Source: Carnegiea gigantea
Lineage: Eukaryota > Streptophyta > Magnoliopsida > Caryophyllales > Cactaceae
Length of the DNA: 64,000 nt
Direction of reading: 5' to 3'
Assembly: GCA_029747015.1 (NCBI GenBank)
Contig: JAKOGI010000574.1
Coordinates: forward strand, 221,001-285,000
Shown here: one piece after another, positions 40,341-53,734 of the stretch
Numbering within the stretch: the first letter of the stretch is position 1
How the letters are laid out: each line of letters begins with the position of its first letter
Translations under genes and position numbers: made by a program
The notes under the pieces: generated by a model
The model's database searches: none
Seen by the model: the letters and a program-made list of their open reading frames with translations, nothing else
What the model was told of the DNA's origin: nothing

Positions 40341-43300
40341 ATCATAGGCAACTTGGCTCAATAAATTCTAAATTTTTCTCAACATCGATCACTCATACAA
40401 TCACAATCCAAAATATCCACAACTATATGCAAAAAGAAAGAAAGAAAAGAAAATAAATAGAGAAGAGAGAAGAGTTGGAATGATCATACCAGATTAGATA
40501 TTGAATGTACTCAAACTAATGTCTCACTCAGATGGTGTCGAGGAGGTCCATGAAGCATCATCCACTCCATCTCATCACAAGTTGTCACTCATATCAAAGC
40601 CCACTAAAGCTCGTAACATCTTATCAAACAATTGAGAATAATCCTCCTAGAAATAGAAGTAGAAAGAATCAAAAGATATCACCTCAAATATAACTCCTAA
40701 GTGGAATGCAACTCAAGGCTCTCTTAACCTTATCAAAGCTTTCATCCCAATCAAAAGAGATATGTGCATATGCAAAATCAGACACACAATTCAATGATCT
40801 AATAATGATATTACTGTATGAATAAATAGACCATCTAGAGTGATCTGAATGTCTAAAATAAAGTCCAACATCTCTAAGATGAGAGGGGAGAGGACCTAGA
40901 CAAACCCTATCAAATGAAATAAGGACATTAATGCTCATGAGATGGCCAAAGTCAAGTCCTTCACCTTAATGTGATCCTGAAGTTTCTCTATGTTAACACC
41001 ATCAAGAGTCTAATTTAAACAATGATTGTCAGGCACTAAAGTCTCAGACTGTATAAAAGTAGACTCGAGAGGGTTTAAAGAAGGCGGAAAACTAAGGGGA
41101 AAGAAAGAAGGGTGAAATAAGAGTGATGGGAGCTAAGTCAAGGGAAGACTCAACAGAAAGGATCAATAAGCTCAACAGAAGGTATTCACTCAGCTCCACA
41201 ATAAAAGGCTCCTCAAATGAATGCTCCTCAGAAAAGGTATCCTTTCGCTCAATAAATACGCCACACTGATCATCAAAGCTAGCATCAGTGTCAAATCTAT
41301 CTCCTTCCTTAGTCTCTTTTGGAGAAGCTAAAGGAAGAGAGGGATCGGGGATAATTAGACATCCTTAGGGAACTAACTGTACTAAACTCTAGGGAGAGTG
41401 TAACTACCAATGGTAGTGAGGAATCACTCACTTTCTTAAGGTCATCACAATGTATATCATCATAAAAATCATGCCTAAAGGAATATGTGTCTCACTCCTA
41501 ACATCAACATTCTCATAAGACCTGACCTCACATGTAGGAGAACCTAAACTAAGGTAGGCCTTAACCAAATCACGCAAATACAACTCCACATTAAAAGCGG
41601 CCAATGCCTCAATCTATGTGGTCTACCAAGTAGTGGACAAGAATCAATATCATGGTCAAGGAATAACAATAATCATATAAAATAGGAGCATACGTACTAC
41701 AAGAGTGCTCATATGATATATCCCAAAACTGCCTCTCATTTAAAGGTATAGCATGCATCACATAAGGGTCGGGGATGGGATGACTAAAGGTCTCCCTAGC
41801 ATTGTCATATTCCAAGTGTCATGAGCCAAATATTCAAAGAAATCTCAAATTTAATCCAGAATCTTAGTAAATAAACATCCCGAACCCCCAGGGTACACAG
41901 TCTCAACATGACCCTAATATTCATCATTCAAACCCTCAAAAATCACTTGACAAATTTTTCATTTCTCAAAATATCGATCAGCACATTAAGCAAGAAATTC
42001 ATTCAAACTACTCAAATATCTCCAAAATACTTGATGCTCAAATTGAGGGTAATAGAAAATTGTCATTGTTTTTTTAAAATTTGTTTTCAAGTTTTTCAAT
42101 TTTTAGTGATTTTTAATTTTTGTCCCATCTTTTTGTGATTTCAATTTTTCAGTTTTTTTGGATTTTCAAATGTAAATTAAATGCCGTGAGCGCATAGCTA
42201 CTTGTTGTACTACTTATGGGTCATCTCCTCAAGGACATTGGATGAGATTAAGGTCACAAAAGTCTAAATTAATTAAGCTAACATGACTTAAACTAACTAA
42301 AACAACCAAATAAACAAACTGACCATATCAAGCTAATGTCACACAAATCATATATTTCCAATTTATAATTGAACTACTATTGACTAGATTTAATAAATGG
42401 AAATGGGAGCAAAATGCATTGACATGACCAAACTAAATATAAATTGGTGATGAGAGCAAAGATAAACTAATACACAATAACTAAACACAAAATGAAAGAT
42501 CTCATACTCATTTAATAAGGAAAAGGAACTGAGGACTAATTGGAGAAATGAACAGCAAGAGTAGGGTACTCGATAGAGCTAAAAAGGTCATAGGTAACCA
42601 ATTGGGTAAAACAGGGAATAGAGATTGAGAGAATGAAGGGCCATGGGTGTTCCTGCCCTCTAGCTCAACCCATGTTTCTTCCCTCAATGATGGAAATCTA
42701 GAATAATTCAGCATTAAAAATTAAATCAATGAACAATTCAAAACACACGTAATAAGCACAAAGTAAAATTAGACTCAAAATAAGAATTAATGGAGAGCAC
42801 GATGAAGAGGAGAGGAAGAAGAAGGGGAAGAAGAGTAGGACAAGATGAATCCATGGGTATTCTAGCACATAGCTTGACCCACAAGCTTTGATTGCTCCAT
42901 TAATGGAGCCAATATATCAACAAGTCATTGTCATAATAAGGAGAAAACCCTAGCATGGAGATTAATTCAAAACAGAGGAACAATAGAACCAAACATCGAG
43001 CTTCAAAAACTTTGCCAAAAATGGTGGAATCACCATTGAAATACCTTCAGATTCCAACCTAAAAAACCAAGAGAAGGGGAAGAACTCGAATAGCTGAAAT
43101 GGGACCAAGATTTAAGCCAATTCAAAGCTTAGATTGCAAATTCAACCCAAAGCAATGAACCACAACTAGAAATTTAAAGAATTGAATGCTAAATTTCATG
43201 AAATTTCAATCTCAAAATCAGATCTGAAACTCTAAAGTAAAACAGGAGAAAATAAATTGAAAATTAAACCCTAAACTAAACTCTAAAATCGACCTATACT

Positions 43301-44270
43301 ACCTAAAAACCCTAACTACGTCTTCAATTCACCATGACCCCTTGGTTAAATACACGCCCAAAGTTGGTTTTCTCCCTCTTTTCTTAATTAGTTGTCGATT
43401 TGAGCGGTGGCATTGAGAGTGTGGGTAGAACTAGAGAAGGGATTTGGTGCTGCAAGCACACGAATTAAATAGGGGTGAAGATGCTGGTGTCGATGGCGTT
43501 GAAGATCTTGGTGATGGTTGATGAAAATGGTGGACATGAAGTGAAGAAGCATGCAAGGGAAGTGTATGTCTGTTGTGTTTACTGAGGAGGAGATGAGAGG
43601 GAAAGCATGAGAATAAGGAGGGGGACTGTGGTGTTTTTTTTATTTGTTTTACTCTTTATTTTTCCTTCATTCTTTTATTGATGGATCAAAGGAAGTGGGT
43701 TGTGGTGATGGGCTACTGGTCGAAATTGCAATTTTTGGTCCAAATTTTCATTTTCATCATTTTTTTCTTTTTTTTTTTTCCTGCAAAACCTACAATGTAA
43801 TACAACTCAAATAAAAATCTAAAAATCATAATTGTTGAAAGCTAAATCAGATATAGAAATTGCAAAAAATAATCACAATTTGGGTGCAAAAATTAGCGTA
43901 GATTTTGACGTTTACATTCTTAATAAAATCCACAGAATTAATTGGCAGTAAGATGAATTTCACTTGTATGAACAAGAAGGGATGCTACTGCCCCAACGAA
44001 AGTTAAATACTTTTGTATATTGTTCATAAATCCAAGATTCAACACTTGGCCATATAATTGTTAGGACTTCAATATTTTGGAGATTGAGACATAAAAATAT
44101 GTGTGTGATTCATCCCGAAATAGCATGTAAATTATCACTTAAGCAATCAAGACAACATTAATTTAGTTGTTGCTTTGATAAACTTATCCTAGTTAGAGGT
44201 TTAATTATCTCGACGCCTTTATTTTGCATATGTTTGTATAGGAATGAATATCATGGCTTAAGCAGGGGAT
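40341..44270. other. Unassigned region, possibly old retroelement internal sequence
   Basis: No protein family is recognised on either strand. The - strand frames at 40,684-40,938 and 41,609-41,815 are short and without motifs. A phrase CCATGGGTxTTC...TAGCTxxACCCA occurs at about 42,642-42,672 and again at about 42,852-42,883. Purine-rich stretches (GAAGAGGAGAGGAAGAAG near 42,802) and a T-rich tract at about 43,760 are the only other marks. Confidence 0.4.
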
Positions 44271-45419
44271 TGTTGATGTAGGATATGCTACTTTTTAGTT
44301 GGGAATAGAACTATTATAAAGGCAAAAGTTTGGTTAATTAAATTTGGCATGAATATGGGTTACAAATATTGGTGGGCCTTGCTTTATCTTGGGCCAAATA
44401 AGCAAATGGCATGCCATGGATCAGAATGAGAAGCAAAAAGAAGAACATGGAATGCCCATGTGATCAAAGTTAGGCATGACTAATAGATGTCCATTTGATG
44501 GATCATGTTTAAGCAGTTGACCCATTATTTGCCAAAAAAATTCTTATCATCTGACATTATAATGATGAGTACAAGCCAATGACATTGGATGAATTAAGTT
44601 TACAATATCCACATTTACTTATTTGAGATAACCAATGGATAGAATTATTTGATTCTATCCAAATTAATCGCCTTTGTTTTGATTAAAAAGGGATGGCTAT
44701 ATTATTTCCATTCTCTCTCTTTTCTTCAATTCTCTCAAAATTGCTCAGTGATTTGAGAGAATTGTTACTTTGAATTATCCTAGAAGTGTGTTTTCATATA
44801 CCCTTCAACAAACTTATACTGGGGCCCAATAACACTATAAAGAGAGTGTTTTTCACGATTCAAGGACTTCTGTTATATCTGCTATATTATTATTTCATGT
44901 TTAACTCATTATTATCAAGATACATGTACATAGTTTTGTAACCAATGAAAAAGGATTTGTATGTATCTTTGTTTTCTAATTTTCCCTTAGGCATTCACTT
45001 CTCCTATGTTGGATGAATATTTTCTCTTATAGTAGTGATAATATTTCACTTCACTTCTTATATGTTGTCTTTTGGGTTATTTGTAGGATAATATTTTGCT
45101 TGTACTAGTGATACCATTTGTGAAGTCGAAGCTATCAGCATTCCCTTTTTATTCACTTGAACAATAGCAATTGTAGGCATATGCTGTGTTGACTTCTTCT
45201 TCCTTCTTCTCAAAAAAGGGTTACATCATATTTAATTTTTACCCATAACTTTTTCATCTAATATGAGTGTACTTTTATGGTGAAGAACATATTCTATATG
45301 TAATGTATTGCCATGAGACAAAACTTGTAGTTTTAAGTTGAATCTTGATGTTCACGCGTCTGGTTAATTGATAGTAATTGCTCTTCAATTTAGTATAATG
45401 CTAGGCAAAATCCCCAACA
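44271..45419 (+). mobile_element. Possible solo or partial copia LTR
   Basis: AAGCAGGGGAT (44,260-44,270) resembles a polypurine tract and is followed by TGTTGATGTAGG, a usual way for copia 3' LTRs to start. A possible end is CCCCAACA at 45,412-45,419. No second copy and no target duplication were found, so this is tentative. Confidence 0.3.
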
Positions 45420-46654
45420 GGGAATCAATTTATCTAATACTCCTATATTGTAGTTATGGAGCTTGGTTTATACAATTATTTCCACCTATGATGTTCTCAA
45501 AGAAGTTTGAATAGTCTATGGTAACATGTAACAACCTACTTATAAAATAACATAAATGGAGTTCATGGTTAATTATCTAGCAAGGACTATCAAGTAGGAA
45601 ATTCAAAGAGAAAAAATGCATTGAAGATGTTTAATTAGCCAGAAAAGTTCTATTTCCTCTTGACATGTGTTTTCAAGTTTGATTAAATTTGCCTTTTTGC
45701 TTAGGGAGCATTGTTAAGAATTTCATAAAAATGCCACAGGAATAGATGTTATACTAGCAAAGACACAGATAGAGATTGAAAACTACTCATTTTGATTTGA
45801 TTACCCCTCTATAACTCTCTCCCTCTCTCCCTCTTCCCCTCCCTCCATTTCCTCTTTTATTGCATACTTCTCTCTTTGATTGACATATTGTTTCTAGCCT
45901 TAATTTTTTTTCTTTGATGATTGACCCTAAGAGTTTATGAAAATTTGGGCAATCCTTATTAGGAATTAACTGCTGCACTATATTCTATCTGAATTTTAAT
46001 TATCAAAAGTAGTTTGTAATTTCATATTAGGCCTGATAAATAGCATTCTAAGTAGTGTTAGGCTTTGATTATTCAGGATGAGGATATACGATATCAAATT
46101 GAGTAGTGTAAGTACGTGTTATGTTAGGTTCATATTTAACATTTATGTAACAAAAATATATTTGTACATTCTTGACAATCATATGCCCTAAATTATCTAG
46201 AGTTCTATAAGCATGTCAAGGACCTTTAAGCATGTAAATTCTCTATATGTTAGTCCACCTTTGTAGTTGTAAGCTCTTAGTTTTTACCACTATTTTGCCT
46301 CCTTTTTTAAGCCATTGAAAAAAGCATTTTTTTACTATTACTTAAAGCATATTATTTGTATTAATTTGGCTATGAAAGTTAATATTTGATAACATATTCT
46401 ATCATTCAGCATTTGCACATGCTAAACCCTGAAAATGCCAACAAAAAGCAATCACGTACATTTTTGCTTCTCAAACCTTCAATTACATTTTATTATGTTA
46501 ACTCACAAAGTGACTGCGTGAAACATGTGCATTCTATTACTAGTAACTTCACAATTAGACATATGTTTTATTTGTTTTTGTTTTCTTCGAATGGTGATAT
46601 GATTAAGAAGCGATGGGTTCACAGTGAAGTGTTGGCCGTAAATCTAGCACATGA
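45420..46654. other. AT-rich spacer
   Basis: No gene is seen. A CT-rich stretch lies at 45,810-45,870. The open frame at 46,386-46,664 has no recognisable motif and ends in the target site of the next element. Confidence 0.45.
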
Positions 46655-46659
46655 GTTTC

Positions 46660-47087
46660 TATAAGACCCATCCTCTTTGTTTTAAGTTAACCTGACTGCC
46701 TTGCTTTTACGTTCTAAAATCGTATTTTTATCAACTTTATAAGTTAAATTATTATCTATGTGCCTATGTGAGCGATAATTTTATTAAAAAGAATATTTTT
46801 GTCGCTGCTGATATTATTATTATTAGTTTTTAAGATCTTCGATGATTTTTAGTAAGCGTTAAAGGTTGAATATAAGTTCTTTCAAAATGGGCTATTAACG
46901 ATACTAAATCGAGTAGGAACCCGAGTATGGTTAGATTGTTAACCTTAAAATTAGTTTCGAGGTTTATTAAATCGAACCTTGATATATTTGGAAACGACTA
47001 ATCGACGAGAGATCGTATTATCGATTCGGGTTTAAAATATAAGGTGTGAGATTACACTAGTGGCGTTGAATATTAAACAGCTTGAGG

Positions 47088-47132
<45 letters not shown>

Positions 47133-47501
47133 AAAGGGAATGAGGGGTATTTTTGTAATTTTACCGGACCCCTTTTTCCTTCTTCCTCTTGCCGCGACCC
47201 CCCTACATCTCTCTCCCTCCTCTCCCCTTGCTCTGCGTCTTCTCCTCCTCTCCAGCCACCATGAACGCGGCCACCAAGCTCCCAAAATCGCCAATTTTCG
47301 CCCAACCCAGCTCGAAAATCCTCCAGATTTCACCTCCCCATCATCAAATCAACTTTTTGGTGTAAAATCGGGGCAAAAATTGGAAGAAACCACCACGTTC
47401 GTGGTCGGTTTGGGCGACGATTTAGTGCATCAAGTGCATACTCAAGTTTTGCCATGCAATCTAGCTATTAGTTGCTTCAAACCTTCTACAAATTGGGAGT
47501 A
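46660..47501 (+). repeat. Truncated 5' LTR
   Basis: Matches the first ~850 bp of the 3' LTR at 48,602-49,449, from TxTAAGACxC to AATTGGGAGTA, including the (GA)n tract and the CCGGACCCC stretch. After 47,501 similarity stops abruptly, which marks the deletion breakpoint. Confidence 0.92.
47096..47128. repeat. (GA)n in 5' LTR
   Basis: About 16 GA units. The homologous tract in the 3' LTR (49,032-49,081) is longer, so the two have changed length since insertion. Confidence 0.95.
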
Positions 47502-48601
47502 CGCATATCAATATGGGTGATTGTGATAGTCTTGTTGATTATTGTCTAGTGTTATTCAAAGCCTTCCGGACATGTGTGTCATTGACACCTAGATGAAGCC
47601 TTAACTTGGACTACAACCTACATAGAGAGCCTTCCTTCCCTTCCAACACGTAACCACTATTACTCAGTAGTCGGCTAAGCATTATGCCCATCGGGGCATG
47701 CAACACCATTCCCTTACATAAGAATGATAGTGTCCTGGCTATATCAACCCCTACCCACTTAGAATGGGGATGAAAGGAAGAACCTAGTAGACTTTGGAAT
47801 CGTTACACCACATGCATCACCTCAGTACCTCTTAGGACGGTAATCTATGCCTTCCCAACACCTTCTTAAGCACAAGCATCACGTGTAGAAGCAAGAATGC
47901 TCAAAGTAGAAAGTAGAACCTTCCCATCTGTACTAGGAGTTCTTCATACCTCCACAGTTACCTTTTCAAGACAATGTGTGGCGAAACCTCAATGTAGAAC
48001 CGTAAGACCAATAACACCGTTGTTCTTACCCCTATAAGTTGATTACTCGCCAACTCCAAATAGTTTGGACGAACCCCGAGGTATAACCTCGACCTTAGAT
48101 TTTAAAACAGGGTTGCATTAATGTACGCTTACGTAGATGTCTTCTGTGAGACCATAAGAATACCTATAGATAGGATTGTGTATGTGGCCATCGAAGTGTT
48201 TATAATCAAACACCAACAAAGTGAGTTTTTGTAATTGCTTGACTTGAATCCATGTTTTAGAATGAGACCACTAGTGTATGACCTTAAGATGTCACTGTCC
48301 CAATTGTCATACCTTTAGATGCTTGCTTATAGATGCATCTACATAAAATTATTTCTTGCCATGCGGACTGAGTCTAGATTATCGAAAAACAAACTCAATA
48401 TGGTTTCCATGCCAACTCATTTGCCCCTCTTCAGTGCGATTTGCCCTTGGCGCCTAAATAGAGTGAGCAGACGCTTGAAGAGGATTGGCGATGAGGAGAC
48501 TAGATACCATAAGCTTTTTTCTTTCGATTTAAAAGTAGTGATTGCAAAATGAAACCTTTTGGAAACCTACAGAGAACGAAATTCTTTTAAGGGGGAAAGA
48601 A
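47502..48601 (+). other. Remaining internal region of the LTR element
   Basis: About 1.1 kb without recognisable gag or pol. A 77-codon frame at 48,319-48,552 (MLAYRCIYIKLFLAMRTES) matches nothing I know. The last bases, TTTTAAGGGGGAAAGAA (48,585-48,601), form the polypurine tract used to prime plus-strand synthesis, directly before TGTAAG of the 3' LTR. Confidence 0.7.
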
Positions 48602-49028
48602 TGTAAGACTCACCTTCTTTGTTTTAAATTAACCTGGCTGCCTTGCTTTTACATTCTAAAATCGTATTTTTATTAACTTTATAAGTTAAATTATTATCTA
48701 TGCGCCTATGTGAGCGATAACTTTATTAAAAAGAATATTTTTGTCGCTGCTAATATTATTATTAGTAGTTTTTAAGATCTTCAATGATTTTTGGTAAGCG
48801 TTAAAGGTTGAAAACAAGTTCTTTCAAAATGGGCTATTAACGGTACTAAATCGAGTAGGAACCCGAGTATGGTTAGAATGTTAACCTTAAAATTAGTTTC
48901 GAGGTTTATTAAATCGAACCTTGATATATTTGGAAACGACTAATCGATGAGAGATCGTATCATCGATTCCAGTTTAAAATATAAGGTGCGAGATTACACT
49001 AGCGGTGCTGAATATTAAATAGCTTGAG

Positions 49029-49031
<3 letters not shown>

Positions 49032-49081
<50 letters not shown>
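49032..49081. repeat. (GA)n in 3' LTR
   Basis: About 25 GA units at the position equivalent to 47,096-47,128 in the 5' LTR. Confidence 0.95.
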
Positions 49082-49083
<2 letters not shown>

Positions 49084-51582
49084 GAACGAGGGGCATTTTT
49101 GTAATTTTACCGGACCCCTTTTCCTTCTTCCTCCTATCGCGATCCCCCCGACATCTCTCTCTCTCCTCTCCCCTTTGCTCTGCGTCTTCTCCTCCTCTCC
49201 AGCCACCATGAATGCGGCCACCAAGCTCCCAAAATCGCCAATTTTCGCTCAACCCAGCTCGAAAATCCTTCAGATTTCACCTCCCCATCATCAAATCAAC
49301 CTTTTGGTGTTAAATCGGGGCAAAAATTCGAAGAAACCACCACGGTTGTGGTCGGTTTGGGCGACGATTTAGGGCATCAAATGCATACCCAAGTTTTGCC
49401 ATGCAATCTAGCAATTAGTTGCTTCAAACCTTCTACAAATTGGGAGTAATTCGCGGCCCCAAGCACACGCACCACAAGTTCGAGTCAGTGAGTGAGCGTT
49501 TGGGTGAAATTAGGGTTCGAATTGTGCAGGTTCAGGCGTGGTATGGGGTCTGTTCGTGTGGTCAGTGAGCAAGGAATCGAAGATGGGAGTTTTCAAGCAC
49601 CTAAAGTCGAGCCCAAGGCCCTTCAAATGAATCCTTAGCTTAGAGTCGAGGTGGGTGTTTCTCGCCTCCTAAGTATTAGTAGTTTCGAAATCGTTTTAAG
49701 CTTTAAGTTGCGATACATGTTAGTTTAGTTAGTTCATGCCTGAAAGTTTAGTTCGAAATGAGTTATGTATGTTTGGAATTGATTCACGCGAATTTAGTTT
49801 AATTCAATGCATCTTAATCTAGTCATTTTATGCTTGGAAGTGAATTCGAAATAACCTAGAAATGCTTCGTATCGATATATGTTAGTTTAAAGGCTTGAAA
49901 ATGGCTTCGCATTGATATATGTTGGTTAGTAATCTATGCCTATATGTGGCTTAAAATGATACATGAACATCTTAAATCGATGCTTGTTTAATTAGTTAAT
50001 TTATGCTTGAATTGTAACTTCGATATGACAAATGAATGCCCAGAAACGTATTATGTCTAAAATGACTTAAATAAGTTCGAATGGTAACCTTGACAAAATA
50101 AACGAATGCTTTGAATCGTATTATGTTCAAGTGACTTATTTAGATTCGAATAATGATTTCGATGTAATAAATGAACGCCTCGAATCATTACTTGCCTATT
50201 TAGTTGGATTATGCTTGTGAAATAATTGAGGAAACCACATTCAAATGACGAAATGAGCATGTTCTACCCCTTAACTGCAATACCTTAATATAATTGTGTT
50301 TCATGCTTAGTTAGTTTAACTTAGCTTACTAAGCATTCGTTTCAAGTTAAGGTCATATGAATGTCTATATATATATGCGTATGTATGGTTATAACCGTTG
50401 GTTGCAGCGCACTGTAAATTGTTATCGGTTTGTTCGGTAAGTTAAGCATTGGTAAGTTACATGAGTTTATATATCGCCTTTCAGTATATTATGATGATTA
50501 GAATGCTAGATTGTAAAATTGAAATTGAGATGGAAGTTGGATGGTTTGAGACAGAACTATGAGTGGTTCGAGGTTCTTTGTGGTACGGTGCTTGTAAGGA
50601 GGGAGTCTGGGTTGTGAATTAACCGCAATCGTGTGGATTGCGAGGCCATGTGTAGCTTATTGTGCAGAATTGATTATGAAGTGCTTGAATGTGATGCATG
50701 TGAACCCCCTTTTTTCCCTCGATGTGCTACGTGACATTAAGTGAATAGTTTTCGAAATTCAGACATGTTTACGAAGGATTGTTAAATGCATGTTTTCATG
50801 ACTTTGAATGCTTTTAAGTGCTTACCAATTGTCTGGTAGCTTATGAAAATGTTTGTAGCCTATAAGAAATCCTAAATCATCGAACTACCTAGTTAGTGAC
50901 TCGGCTGAATAGTCGATAGGTTTAGGAAGTTTAAAAGTAAACCAAAAGTGAATCTGAACATGCTTAAGGCTTTGGTTTGTATACGACTTCTCCTTAAGTT
51001 TAAAAGGATTTAAATGACCTAAAAGGGAATCTTAAGGTGCTAATTATGAAATTGAGCTGACTTGTATCCTAATTGCTTATTTCAGTCTCTGTTGGGTTTC
51101 GAGTTAAGAGCTAGTAAATCCATTATGTTTTTAAGAAACGTTTACGTTGAAAGTTTACAAAGGAACCTTATTTGCCTTATAAATGAGTCAAGAACTTTAA
51201 GTTTTGGATAATAGCAAGTTTGTGAACCTTTTAAACCTTTAGCTTATTTATTCCCCCTTCTTGAGTTTTAAAAGGGATTGAAAGGAGTTATGGAATGACA
51301 ACTGAAGTTTTTAATACAAAGCTTTTAAGTTAGAAACGAAATTGTTTTACGATTCAGTAAACGTACTACGTCTATAAGAAGCTTTTAAAGTTAAAACTAA
51401 AGTTGTTTTACGAGTTTGTACGTTTATAAGAAGTTTTTAAATTAAAAACGAAGTGAACTATAAGCATTTAGTAAGGTTATGATCATTCTGTTTAAAGATA
51501 AGTTTTCAGTATAGTAAGTAATCAAAGAAGACAAATAAAACATGTTTTTAAAGGCTAAGAAAGTGCTAGGCAGTTGGCCAAG

Positions 51583-52250
51583 GTTAGGAACTGGACTCAA
51601 GATATGAATTATCTTTGTGTGAGCCGTTTCTGAAAACTGGACGCAAAGATGGCGTGAGCTGTTTTCCCCTAAAGAAAAGTTAGGAACTGGACTCAAGATT
51701 TGAATTATCTTGGTGTGAGCTGTTCCTAGAAACTGGACGCAAAGATGGCGTGAGCTGTTTCCCCCAAAAGAAAAGTTAGGAAATGGACTCAAGATATGAA
51801 TTATCTTGGTGTGAGCTGTTCCTGGAAACTGGATGCAAAGATGGCATAAGCTATTTCCCCCTAAAGAAAAGTTAGGAACTGGACTCAAGATATGAATTAT
51901 CTTAGTGTGAGCTGCTCCTGAAAACTGGACGCAAAGATGGCGTGAGCTGTTTCCCCCTAAAGAAAAGTTAGGAACTAGACTCAAGATATGAATTATCTTG
52001 GTGTGAGCTGTGCCTGGAAACTGGACGCAAAGATGGCGTGAGCTGTTTTCCCCTAAAGAAAAGTTAGGAACTGGACTTAAGATATGAATTATCTTGGTGT
52101 GAGCTATTCCTTGGAACTGGACTCAAGATATGAATTATCTTGGTGTGAGATGTTCCCCAGATAAGTTATGATGTGTGACGCGTAACAAAACCTTGAGGGG
52201 GACTGAACTCAGGATATGATTATCCTGGTGTGAGCTATTGCCCCACAGAG
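51583..52250 (+). repeat. 96 bp minisatellite made of stem-loops, 6 units plus variants
   Basis: Units start GTTAGGAA at 51,583, 51,679, 51,775, 51,871, 51,967 and 52,063, exactly 96 bp apart. Each has two half-units that can fold. In the first, GGAAC pairs with GTTCC, CTCA with TGAG, and CAAGATA with TATCTTG. In the second, GGAAAC pairs with GTTTCC and CGC with GCG. A diverged copy at 52,195-52,246 keeps the shape with other bases (GGGG with CCCC, CAGGATA with TATCCTG). Because 96 is a multiple of three, a 180-codon - strand frame runs through; it is an artefact. Confidence 0.93.
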
Positions 52251-53734
52251 GATAGTATCGAGGTTAGAGTTGCTCTATTAAGATGCATTTTAGGCAAAAG
52301 TTAAGTACGTATACCCCGAGAATAACGTAAGTTGTGAGTTATAATCTCACTTAGCCAGCACAATAAGATGTTTTTATACTATGAGTAAGTTTCTAATAAG
52401 TAAGAAAAGAAGTTGGCATTTCTCCATTTTATGTATTTCAGAAAAGAAAGATTTGTAAGGGCCATTACGCGGTCATATTGAATGAGATTGAAAAGCTTAT
52501 AAGAATCATTAGAGGACCAATTCGAAAGAAGTTTCTTTTAAAGCATATGAGCCTCAAGAGGCTAACTAAAGTGGTTTTTTTAAAGAAATGAAAGAAAGCT
52601 TTCAAATGTACATATTCCCCCCACATCCTATGAATAAGCTTCCAAGTATGATTTAGATGAAGTTTCAAATGACGTATCATTATATCCTAGTAATGCGTCG
52701 GGCTTTTAAGCTTTTTAATATGCATATCCCATGATAGAACGTCTCTTGCCAAGTCTTCCATGCCAATTTGGATGTTTCGAGAACTTTTAGCAAGAATTAT
52801 AAGCTTTAAAGATGTTAGCGTGATTTATAAACCATTCTTGGAATATATGAAGAGTCACTGTGGTTTCAAAAGTATGTTTGAAAGCTTCATACTCAATCCT
52901 TGTTGCTTGTTTGACTACGTGCCTACTGTTTGTTAGCAGGAAAGCTTGGCTTTTAGGGCCTAGAAATGAGTTAATAGGTTAGAATGAAATTTTAAGGATG
53001 GTGATCTTTCCTTGGGGATTTTGATTGTCTAATATGATAGTAAAGTATCAATACGTATTATGTGACTATTAAAGATATTATTGCCTGCAACGGTTTTGGT
53101 TTTTAAGGGGGTCTTGGGACACTCACTGAGCGTGTGGTTGCTCATCCCACTACTCTTTCCCCTTTTCCCCCAGGTTTTCTTTGTGACAGGAAGAAGTTGA
53201 GTCAGCTACAGCAAGATGGAATCTATGCTCGCTTGCAAGGTGTCATGTGTGCCTACTTACGTCTTTAATGAAGTCATGTAAAGTATTCTTAGTTTGTAAA
53301 CGTTTGTAAATAATTATTCTAGTTCATATAATGCATATGGTATGAAGGTCGCTCTGTATGGCCGTATGAGCCAACCATCTAATTAATTAGATGTCTTGTT
53401 GGTTAAAGTTAGTTATGTTTTGGGATGCAAATCTCAATACTCTGGTTGTGTGAACCGTTGAGTTGTATCTTTCATTCCTTCTCTATTAATGAACTCTTCT
53501 GTTGGGTGTACTCCGAGCGAGTGGGTCGTTGAGTTATGAACTCCGACGTTTAGCTGTTGAGCTTCTTTTAAATGTTTTACGTTTTCGTTGATTTGCAAGG
53601 GTTTACTGTAAGGCTTTTAGCCTGGAAACAGTCAATTTTTAGAGGAAAATCTGTCCGTTTCTCCTCAGAATTTAAACAAAAAGTTAAAAAAACATAATGC
53701 TTCTGGTCCTAGGGGCTGAGGGTGTTACAGTTTC

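Larger units (their letters stand above)
48602..53729 (+). repeat. Full-length 3' LTR, 5,128 bp
   Basis: Bounded by TG and CA, with the polypurine tract on the left and the target duplication on the right. It holds a (GA)n tract, diverged tandem phrases of about 70 bp at 49,980-50,220 (TTCGAAT, GAATGC, CGTATTATGT) and six 96 bp stem-loop units at 51,583-52,158. No protein-coding gene is recognised in it. Among LTRs this is a very long one. Confidence 0.88.
46655..53734 (+). mobile_element. Internally deleted LTR retrotransposon with giant LTR
   Basis: The element runs from 46,660 to 53,729. It is flanked by GTTTC at 46,655-46,659 and 53,730-53,734, a 5 bp target duplication. The 3' LTR (48,602-53,729) starts TGTAAGACTC and ends GGTGTTACA. 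The 5' LTR starts TATAAGACCC (TG changed to TA) and is cut after about 840 bp. A polypurine tract precedes the 3' LTR. About 1.1 kb of internal DNA remains, and no gag, pol or primer site is left. LTR length and terminal sequence suggest a Ty3/gypsy element, possibly a chromovirus. Without pol this is inference. A large deletion removed most of the 5' LTR and the coding region. Confidence 0.88.

Noticed and set aside
47140..47520. 126-codon open frame
   Set aside because: It lies in the truncated 5' LTR, and the equivalent frame in the 3' LTR is not maintained to the same end.
51442..51984. 180-codon - strand open frame with internal protein repeats
   Set aside because: It runs through the 96 bp minisatellite of the LTR. 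The period is a multiple of three, so an open frame is expected without coding.
51583..52158. Regularly spaced palindromic repeats resembling a CRISPR array
   Set aside because: The units are contiguous and nearly identical over all 96 bp, with no unique spacers, and the context is a plant LTR.
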